A DNA stretch of 16,351 nt, taken from NCBI GenBank assembly GCA_019058135.1, contig JAHLWE010000009.1, positions 1 through 16,351 of the forward strand, written 5' to 3'. The notes under the pieces were generated by a model. That model did not search any database. It had not been told where the DNA came from and was given only the letters and a program-made list of their open reading frames with translations. Both the position numbers and the translations under genes were made by a program. The stretch comes from Promethearchaeota archaeon. GTDB taxonomy: Archaea > Asgardarchaeota > Lokiarchaeia > Sigyniarchaeales > SOKP01. Shown piece by piece: positions 8,664-14,305 of the stretch; within the stretch, counting starts at the first letter, position 1, and each line of letters opens with the position of its first letter.

Positions 8664-9044
8664 TTTTTCTGGCGGAATTATCTTTCCGTTTATTTCTTTA
8701 GGAATAGTTTCCTTTCTTGAATTTAATTTGTTTTTTTGAGTTGGAATTTTTTATCCCGCCAGATCTATAATGATTCTATCTCAATAAAATACTATCGAAA
8801 ATATATACCCACTTTATTTTTAAAAAAATGGGATATATACATAATATAATCTACTAGGATTGGAATAAAAAATTTTTCCTATTAATCAGTGTTGAATGAT
8901 TTTAAAGCTTAATTTCTTTTGAGTACAACTTGTATTTTTTAAAATTTAAGTTTAATTCTTATTTTTGGGAAATTCAATTTAATTTTTTGTTTCCAGCAGA
9001 AATCTACCCTATGATTTAAAAGAGAAAAGTGGTAATATTAATTT
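8664..9044. other. Gene-free region between the zinc-ribbon gene and the transposase
   Basis: AT-rich and without a complete gene. It holds the open but start-less extension of the zinc-ribbon frame (8664-8750) and a possible remnant of a further repeat unit on the minus strand (I-W-R-D-K near 8763-8749, in another frame). It also holds the candidate left end of the insertion sequence (8782-8793) and an inverted repeat at 8801-8839. The promoters of both flanking genes should lie here. Confidence 0.4.
8801..8839. repeat. Inverted repeat near the left end of the insertion sequence
   Basis: ATATATACCCA (8801-8811) can pair with TGGG-a-TATATA (8829-8839) over about 10 bp with one bulged A, around a 17-base A/T loop. 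It could be an operator, an element-end structure or chance; the GGG/CCC core is the informative part. Confidence 0.3.
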
Positions 9045-9070
9045 ATGAGCAATAAAATAATATTACCATT
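9028..9070 (+). promoter_or_regulatory. Hairpin enclosing the transposase start codon
   Basis: TGGTAATATTA (9030-9040) is perfectly inverted as TAATATTACCA (9058-9068), extendable by a G-U and an A-U pair to 13 bp. The 17-base loop (9041-9057) contains the ATG at 9045-9047. In the mRNA this would hold the initiation region in a hairpin and should reduce translation when the element is read through from outside. Such structures limit transposase synthesis in several bacterial insertion sequences; here the role is inferred. Confidence 0.55.
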
Positions 9071-10340
9071 CCCAATTGTGGGATCTGGTTTAATACCACC
9101 TTTCTCAAGAGATAATAATCTGTCATTTTTTAAAAAGTTTTGCGAAGAAATTAAATCTCGCTTGTGGCGAGTGAAAAAACCAAGATTTAAGTTATATGAA
9201 ACGGAAGACTTTTTAAAAGCGTTTGTTTATTCAGAAATATGTGGTATTTCTATAAGACATGCAAGTGAAACATTAAATAAGTATTATTTAAGAAAAAGGC
9301 GAGGGCGAATTAAGGTTTTTTCTGATGGGCGTAAAAGGCGCATGATCCCACACCAAACCGATGTCAATAAGTTTCTACGACGAATAGGTCTTAATCGAGC
9401 GAGAAATATTTTGCGAGCGTGTCTCGATGACCAGTTAAAAGAAGCGTTGCAAACTAGTGTCATATCTAGAAAGGTTGATGTTCTAATTGATTTCACTGAA
9501 CATCCTTACTATGGAAAAAGAGAAGATAAAATGATTAAGGGGACGACTCGGCAAAAGGGAACGAACAAAATGCGCCATTATTTAGGTTTTTCAGTTTTTT
9601 CAAAAAATACTCACCTTTTTGCAGGATTGGAACACGTGGCTAAAAATCAATCTAGGGTACCCCTCGTAATTAATTTCGTAGAATATTTGTTTGATAAGGG
9701 TTTTAAAGTGGGTTTTGTAATAATAGACCGCGAATTTTATCGAGCTGAAATTTTAGACGAGATAAAGGGAATGGGAGGGAACGTTTTAATTCCTGCTAAA
9801 GATAACAAGAAGATTAAGAATTTTAAAGAGGATTATTTAAAGGGAAAAGCCGGAAGGATTAGAGAATATCTTTTCTCAAGCGCTCTCGGAGCAAAACATC
9901 GATTTTTTCAAAAAGTATTTTTGGTTTTTGACGCAAAAAAGAAATTATCTCTCCTCGACATCAAGCGACAATTTCAGCGAGGGGAACTATCTCTCAAAGA
10001 TGCTTCGGAGAATATTTACGCTATTATGACGACTGAGAAGCCCAAAAGAAAAAATAATTCTTGGGCGTCTCGCAGATCAAAACATTATAAAAAAAGATGG
10101 TTTATTGAATCTGGCTTTCGCGACTTAAATCGAACTGGACCGCGATGGAAGTCGACTTACGACAATGTGAGATATTTGGATTTGCTCGCTCGAATGCTCC
10201 TTTACAATTCTTGGAAAATGAACCACATCTTACTTAAAAAGCACAAGAAAAATAATTTAAAAAATCATGATTGGACGCAATATGAAAATCAGTGCTTTTT
10301 GGCAAATCAATTTCTTGCCGTAGAAAAAAAATTAATATAG
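9045..10340 (+). CDS. DDE transposase, ISH3/IS4-like
   Basis: A complete 431-residue transposase that would cut and join the ends of its own element. The DDE triad is visible: Asp149 in VLIDFTEHPYYG, Asp228 in VIIDREFY, and Glu355 in YKKRWFIESGFRDLNR. The last matches the Y-(2)-R-(3)-E signature of the IS4 superfamily, with Asn in place of the usual final Lys. The D-x-T-x-x-P-Y-Y-G block followed by G-T-x-x-x-x-R-x-x-L-G is typical of the archaeal ISH3 group. No stop or frameshift interrupts it, so it may be active. Codon use looks different from its neighbours, with more CGA, GCG and CGC, which fits recent arrival. An upstream ATG at 9011 closes after two codons, so 9045 is the start. It lies between the zinc-ribbon gene and PAN, in the same direction as PAN. 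Confidence 0.92.
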   Translation: MSNKIILPFPIVGSGLIPPFSRDNNLSFFKKFCEEIKSRLWRVKKPRFKLYETEDFLKAFVYSEICGISIRHASETLNKYYLRKRRGRIKVFSDGRKRRMIPHQTDVNKFLRRIGLNRARNILRACLDDQLKEALQTSVISRKVDVLIDFTEHPYYGKREDKMIKGTTRQKGTNKMRHYLGFSVFSKNTHLFAGLEHVAKNQSRVPLVINFVEYLFDKGFKVGFVIIDREFYRAEILDEIKGMGGNVLIPAKDNKKIKNFKEDYLKGKAGRIREYLFSSALGAKHRFFQKVFLVFDAKKKLSLLDIKRQFQRGELSLKDASENIYAIMTTEKPKRKNNSWASRRSKHYKKRWFIESGFRDLNRTGPRWKSTYDNVRYLDLLARMLLYNSWKMNHILLKKHKKNNLKNHDWTQYENQCFLANQFLAVEKKLI

Positions 10341-10641
10341 AGGTGATGCTTAAAGTATTTTATTGTCGGATAAAACAAACGAGAAAATAAATTAAAAAAA
10401 ACAAAAACATTAGATACTGATTAGACATAAAAAAAATTTATGTATAAATTTGCTAAAGATATTTTCATTATAATAATATTTCAAGATATTGAATTTCTTA
10501 TCATCCAATAATTACAAGTAAATAAATTTTATATAACATTATCATCATTTTCTTATATCTGAAATAATATTTTATATTATCATCAAATTTAAATTTTTTA
10601 AATATATATTTAGTTATAATAAAAAATAATGATAAACATTA
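10341..10641. other. Gene-free spacer between transposase and PAN
   Basis: About 300 AT-rich bases. The left part holds the candidate right end of the insertion sequence (10354-10365). The rest has no supportable open frame and should contain the PAN promoter. Confidence 0.4.
10597..10610 (+). promoter_or_regulatory. TATA-like box for the PAN gene
   Basis: TTTAAATATATATT lies 32-45 bases before the PAN start codon. Archaeal TATA boxes sit about 25 bases before transcription start, so this would give a very short leader ending at ATG 10642. Background A/T richness keeps confidence modest. Confidence 0.4.
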
Positions 10642-11856
10642 ATGCCCGCTATTAAAGAAAAAAATAAAAAAGAGGATCTCAAAGAAGGAGAGTATTTAGT
10701 CACTTATACACGACATCTTGAAAAACGACTTAGAAGCCTAGAGACTGAAAAGCAATTATTAGACGCAGAAAGATTAAGATTAGAACAAGAACTGCATAGT
10801 TTAAGAAATGAAATAGATAGACTTAGAGAACCTCCTTTAGTTACCGCCACTATCATTGATGTGCTTGATGAAAAAAAGGGAAGATCGATAGTAAAAAGCT
10901 CAACAGGTCCAAGTTTTGTAGTTAATTCAAGTCGAAAAGTTAAAGGGCAAAAAATAGAATCGGGTATGAGGGTCGCGCTGAATCAACGAACGTTCGCAAT
11001 TATGGAGATTTTGCCCACAAAATTAGATCCATTTGTTAAGGGTATGGAAGTAATTGATTCTATTCCAGATATTTCATATGATGATGTTGGAGGTTTAGAA
11101 GAACAAATACAGGAAATTCGAGAAACCGTCGAATTACCATTAAAGAAGCCAGAATTATTTGAAAGAATTGGAATTGAACCTCCTAAGGGGGTATTATTAT
11201 TTGGAGCTCCTGGTACTGGTAAAACGTTGGTTGCAAAAGCTGTAGCTCATGAAACACAAGCCAGATTTATCAGAATTATTGGTTCTGAGTTAGTTCAAAA
11301 GTTTATTGGGGAAGGTGCACGTTTAGTTAGAGAGATATTTCAGTTGGCTAAAGAAAAGGCACCATCAATTATATTTATTGATGAATTAGATGCAATCGGA
11401 TCAAGACGATTAACAATTGCCACTTCGGGAGATAGAGAGGTTCAACGAACATTAATGCAACTTCTCAGTGAGATGGATGGGTTTGACCAAAGAGGGGATG
11501 TTAAAATCATTGGCGCCACTAATAGACCTGATATACTAGATCCTGCTCTATTAAGACCTGGTAGGTTTGATAGATTAATAGATTTTCCAATTCCTGGATG
11601 GCAAGAAAGAGAGAGTATTTTTAAGATTCATATGAGACGGATGAATATTGACAAATCAAACTTTAATTTAAATCGTCTTGTAGATATGACAAAAGGAGCT
11701 ACAGGAGCGGATATAAAGGGAATATGTTCTGAAGCGGGTATGTTTGCGATTAGGAGAGAAGCAGAAAATATCTCCTTTAAGGACTTTTTAGAAGCTGCAT
11801 CTAAAGTTCTAGGAAAAATGAAAGAAAAAAGTATAGAATCAAAGCTTTACTCTTAA
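10642..11856 (+). CDS. pan: Proteasome-activating nucleotidase (PAN), AAA+ ATPase
   Basis: A complete 404-residue PAN, slightly shorter than the usual ~430. It forms a hexameric ring that unfolds proteins with ATP and feeds them to the 20S proteasome. Domains in order: an N-terminal coiled coil (about 20-62, heptad-rich), a short linker with Pro64/Pro65 where PAN-type subunits carry a conserved proline, an OB domain (about 66-125), and the AAA+ module. The module shows Walker A GAPGTGKT at 188-195, pore loop F221-I222-G223, Walker B IIFIDELDAI at 243-252, sensor-1 Asn294 in GATNRPD, and arginine fingers in RPGRFDR (305, 308). The C-terminus is L-Y-S, an HbYX motif, the key that docks into 20S pockets and opens the gate. 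No 20S gene lies in this window. It is followed 62 bases later by a ribosome-associated PUA gene and then NAC. Confidence 0.95.
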   Translation: MPAIKEKNKKEDLKEGEYLVTYTRHLEKRLRSLETEKQLLDAERLRLEQELHSLRNEIDRLREPPLVTATIIDVLDEKKGRSIVKSSTGPSFVVNSSRKVKGQKIESGMRVALNQRTFAIMEILPTKLDPFVKGMEVIDSIPDISYDDVGGLEEQIQEIRETVELPLKKPELFERIGIEPPKGVLLFGAPGTGKTLVAKAVAHETQARFIRIIGSELVQKFIGEGARLVREIFQLAKEKAPSIIFIDELDAIGSRRLTIATSGDREVQRTLMQLLSEMDGFDQRGDVKIIGATNRPDILDPALLRPGRFDRLIDFPIPGWQERESIFKIHMRRMNIDKSNFNLNRLVDMTKGATGADIKGICSEAGMFAIRREAENISFKDFLEAASKVLGKMKEKSIESKLYS

Positions 11857-11918
11857 CTTTAAAATTATTTCTTTTTTATGATAAATTTTATTTTGTTATT
11901 CATTTCTATTTTATTATA

Positions 11919-12416
11919 ATGCGTTTAGAAGATATTTCATCTAATACAAACATAATTGCATTTCGAAAGATTAAGTCATTATCAGATTTTATTTTCGGTA
12001 GAGAAATTACTAATCTTTTTTTTAATGATAAAAGTAATTGTAAAATAGAAAGATCCAAGAAAACAAAAAAAATTAAATTTATTTATCACAACAATAATCT
12101 TTTATTTATTTTAAGACCAACTTCCGGGTATTTTGCTTTAACTTTATATTCCGCTCAAAAAATAATTGATCATATACCTCCTCCTAAATTAAGAGCGATT
12201 GTACAAAATGATGTTTCGGAATTTATTAAAAAGGGGAGGAGTGTTTTTTGCAAACACTTAATAAAAATCGATGAAAACTTAAGACCAAATGATGAGGTTA
12301 TTGTTGTTAATGAAAATGATAAATTATTAGGAATTGGAAAGTTAAAGCTGCCAGTTGATTATCTCTTATCATTTGATAAAGGCGTCGGAATAAAAATTAG
12401 AAAAGGAAATAAATAA
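11919..12416 (+). CDS. Tma20/MCT-1-like PUA-domain protein, predicted ribosome-associated
   Basis: 165 residues in two parts. The N-terminal domain (about 1-88) matches the MCT-1/Tma20 layout: the stretch LLFILRPTSGYFALTLYSA corresponds to the 'FFRQREGPFYPTL' region of human MCT-1. The PUA domain (91-165) contains VSEFIKKGRSVFC, then D-E-V-I-V-V-N-E, then G-I-G-K and the closing G-V-G-I-K-I-R-K-G. Eukaryotic relatives bind the small ribosomal subunit, pair with DENR/Tma22, and act in ribosome recycling and re-initiation. The archaeal members are predicted ribosome-linked RNA-binding proteins. In archaea this gene often neighbours NAC, as it does here 59 bases downstream. A role in RNA modification, as for other PUA proteins, is less likely because no catalytic domain is attached. 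The start lacks a clear ribosome-binding site, so it may be leaderless. Confidence 0.82.
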   Translation: MRLEDISSNTNIIAFRKIKSLSDFIFGREITNLFFNDKSNCKIERSKKTKKIKFIYHNNNLLFILRPTSGYFALTLYSAQKIIDHIPPPKLRAIVQNDVSEFIKKGRSVFCKHLIKIDENLRPNDEVIVVNENDKLLGIGKLKLPVDYLLSFDKGVGIKIRKGNK

Positions 12417-12464
12417 AATAATATTTCTCATTAAATGTATTAATTAATATCATAATGAATTTTT

Positions 12465-12469
12465 GGTGA
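12465..12469 (+). promoter_or_regulatory. Shine-Dalgarno core supporting a TTG start for NAC
   Basis: GGTGA lies 6 bases before TTG 12476-12478 and matches the archaeal anti-SD complement (GGAGGUGAUC). The upstream in-frame ATG (12455) runs into TGA after four codons, so this site decides the start. Confidence 0.5.
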
Positions 12470-12475
12470 ATTTTT

Positions 12476-12964
12476 TTGGTTAAAGTTCCAAAAGATCTTC
12501 AGAAAAAAAAGAAAGATGTCCCGAAACGACCACAACCTAAAGTTGCAAGAAAAGGCGAACAATCTTTTGGGTCAAGGGCCATGAGAAGAAAAATGCAGCA
12601 ACAAGGAATCTCCATGGATCCAATTGATGTGAATAGAGTAATCTTTGAGGCTGAAGATAAAACTATGGTAATAGAGCAACCAGAAGTCTTCTTAATGAAA
12701 CAAATGGGGCAAGAAATATATCAAGTTATTGGAACGGCAGAAGAAAAAACAATTGGTATTTCAAGCGTAGAATCAGGTCAAATTGCAGATTCAACTGAAA
12801 TGGAAGAAATTACTAATGAAGAATTAAAGCCAGAAATTACAGAAAATGACATACAACTCGTCGCCGCCCAAGCAACTGTTTCATTAAAAGAAGCTGAAGC
12901 AGCATTAAAAGATTCTAATGGTAATATCGCTCAAGCAATTATTTTTTTAAAAAATAGACCGTAA
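12476..12964 (+). CDS. nac: Nascent polypeptide-associated complex protein (archaeal alpha-NAC homologue)
   Basis: 162 residues from a TTG start. Archaeal NAC is a homodimer that sits near the ribosomal exit tunnel and contacts emerging chains. A basic, lysine-rich N-terminal tail (1-27) fits ribosome binding. The NAC domain follows at about 35-95 (RAMRRKMQQQGI, then VIFEAEDKTMVIEQPEVF and YQVIGTAEE). An acidic linker (about 96-120) leads to a C-terminal UBA domain (121-160; the E-A-E-A-A-L-K-D-S-N-G-N-I-A-Q-A-I core is classic). The N-terminal tail with its K-K-K-K and P-K-R-P-Q-P-K stretches is longer than in many archaeal NACs, which often begin close to the NAC domain. It follows PAN and the PUA gene on the same strand with gaps of about 60 bases. 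Whether the three share one transcript is not shown by the sequence. Confidence 0.92.
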   Translation: MVKVPKDLQKKKKDVPKRPQPKVARKGEQSFGSRAMRRKMQQQGISMDPIDVNRVIFEAEDKTMVIEQPEVFLMKQMGQEIYQVIGTAEEKTIGISSVESGQIADSTEMEEITNEELKPEITENDIQLVAAQATVSLKEAEAALKDSNGNIAQAIIFLKNRP

Positions 12965-13041
12965 TTAATTACCAAAAATTAAAGTAAGATAATATATTTT
13001 TTATGATATAAATTTTCAATAAAACATATTAATCGTTGAAA

Positions 13042-13416
13042 ATGTCTAAAAAAGAAAAAAAGAAACCATCTGCGTTAACTGAGATACCCGATTTAGATAA
13101 AAAATTTTTAAGTATAATTCAATTTACAGGTTGGATCTCACTCCTAATTGGTGGAGCTCTGCTTGTTTTAAATCTATATCTCGCTTTTATAGATGAAAAC
13201 CATATAATAACAATAGGGGACATAGAGATAGGGATTACTAGAACATTTGTTATTATAATGATCTTTAGCATTACAACAACGATTTTTTGTTTTGGCATAG
13301 TTGATTTATTAAGAAGAGATCTCTCAAAAAAGAAACAATATTTTATGTCTTGGTTAATTGGAGAATTCCTATTAGCTATGTTTGGAGTCTTTTCTTTAGC
13401 AGTATATCTATGGTAA
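13042..13416 (+). CDS. Small membrane protein with three predicted helices, function unknown
   Basis: 124 residues from ATG 13042; a TTG at 13036 would add two. I do not recognise the family. A basic N-terminus (MSKKEKKKPS) and a short soluble stretch precede helix 1 (about 22-50). A short loop (51-63) leads to helix 2 (64-90), a basic loop R-R-D-L-S-K-K-K (91-98) leads to helix 3 (100-123), and the chain ends at once. The basic loop and tail predict a cytosolic N-terminus and helix 2-3 loop, with the helix 1-2 loop outside. It is the last plus-strand gene after NAC (77-base gap) and converges on the cupin gene. A link to the NAC/PAN group through position is only a possibility. Confidence 0.65.
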   Translation: MSKKEKKKPSALTEIPDLDKKFLSIIQFTGWISLLIGGALLVLNLYLAFIDENHIITIGDIEIGITRTFVIIMIFSITTTIFCFGIVDLLRRDLSKKKQYFMSWLIGEFLLAMFGVFSLAVYLW

Positions 13417-13444
13417 CTCCGAGTTCTTAATCTAAATTTCTATT

Positions 13445-13801
13445 TTAGATATATTCTTCCCTATAAGGCGCAAATGCTTCAATCACTTCGGCTTCTTCTA
13501 ATATGAATGCCCCATGTTTTTGATTAGAATTAAAAATGTAGGAATCTCCCTTTTTTGTTATAAATTGTTCCATTTTTCCCCCTTCTTCTATCTCAAACCT
13601 TATCTTTCCTCTTAAAACAAAACCTGCTTGACTCGATATATGAGTATGAATAGGAATAGTAGCATTTTTCTCTAATAAGAATTGACAAAGCATTAAATTT
13701 TCATTAAAAACTAATGTCTTTCTATATATACCATCTAACATTTTAACAAATTTTATCTCTTCTAATCCAATTTTAAACTTCTCATTCAAAATATAAAGCA
13801 C
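13445..13801 (-). CDS. Small single-domain cupin protein
   Basis: 118 residues of one conserved beta-barrel. Cupin motif 1 is seen as H52-T-H54 followed by S-S-Q-A-G-F-V-L-R-G; the usual metal-binding Glu is replaced (Ser57 or Gln58 stands there). Motif 2 has G85-D and H96, and the end F-A-P-Y-R-E-E-Y-I matches the F-x-P-x-R-E-D ending common in stand-alone cupins. It may bind a metal through the three His, but substrate and reaction cannot be told; such proteins range from isomerases to sensors. GTG at 13801-13799 is taken as start because TAG closes the frame just before it. A TTG four codons in, or a later ATG at residue 21, is possible but the latter would cut the first strand. It converges on the membrane-protein gene with a 28-base gap and diverges from nrdD. 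Confidence 0.75.
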   Translation of the reverse strand: MLYILNEKFKIGLEEIKFVKMLDGIYRKTLVFNENLMLCQFLLEKNATIPIHTHISSQAGFVLRGKIRFEIEEGGKMEQFITKKGDSYIFNSNQKHGAFILEEAEVIEAFAPYREEYI

Positions 13802-14305
13802 CTAAACAATACATACTTTTTTTACAATTAAATTAGAAATTTATATCTTTAAATATGACAGTTTTATTTTTTCTATTATTATAATTTTCTGAATTTCAAA
13901 ATTAATTCCTAAAAAAAATTTAAAAATTAGAAAGTTAGGAAACTCTCTCAAAATAAACGACATAAAAAAATAATAAATAAAAATTTAAAATATTTAAAAA
14001 AATCTCAATTTAATATATCAAATCATAATATAATCAATCAATGAATATCTAAGCGCACATTAATAAATTTTCTTATGGTGGTAATAATTTTTTTAAAAAA
14101 TAAAAAAAACATTAATTTTTTATATCTAAAAAATAAATTATTAATTCAATTGTATCAAATTATTCTAACAGAGGGAAACGGAGAGGTGCCGACAAAATAC
14201 GACAAAAAGAATCACTTATTTCGAATAAAACTCTTTTCTTTTAGGAAAAAAATATCCAACCCTTAAAAACAAGTATTAAAAATAATTTTAAAAAATTGAA
14301 TAATT
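13802..14305. other. Long AT-rich region upstream of nrdD
   Basis: About 500 bases with no convincing gene. A possible 63-codon frame (14075-14266) looks like translated A/T background. The region should hold the promoters of the divergent cupin and nrdD genes. Its one conspicuous feature is a G/C-enriched patch at about 14168-14193 directly followed by a 10-base-spaced direct repeat. Confidence 0.4.
14190..14207 (+). repeat. Direct repeat CGACAAAA, one helical turn apart, upstream of nrdD
   Basis: CGACAAAA occurs at 14190-14197 and again at 14200-14207, ten bases apart start to start, about 100 bases before the nrdD start. It adjoins the only G/C-rich patch of the spacer. Spacing of one helical turn fits a dimeric regulator on one DNA face. 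Function is inferred only from position. Confidence 0.35.

Larger units (their letters stand above)
8782..10365 (+). mobile_element. Candidate extent of an ISH3/IS4-like insertion sequence
   Basis: CAATAAAATACT at 8782-8793 is exactly inverted as AGTATTTTATTG at 10354-10365, bracketing the transposase gene. These 12-bp matches are candidate terminal inverted repeats for a 1584-bp element. Against this, no target-site duplication flanks them (…CTATCT on the left, TCGGAT… on the right), the match does not extend inward, and the 5' leader would be long for this family. The transposase is certain; these boundaries are tentative. Confidence 0.35.

Noticed and set aside
8851..8885. TAGGA/TCCTA hairpin around an A/T core
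   Set aside because: Only five paired bases around a long A/T loop; expected by chance at this composition.
14165..14215. Cobalamin-riboswitch-like GGGAA and GGTG pieces
   Set aside because: The following conserved core (CCG, GCCACTG, B12 box) is missing, so the resemblance is limited to short fragments.
14075..14266. A 63-codon plus-strand open frame upstream of nrdD
   Set aside because: Its composition (Lys, Asn, Ile, Phe, Leu) is what random A/T-rich DNA gives, there is no ribosome-binding site or recognisable motif, and it spans the G/C patch without changing character.
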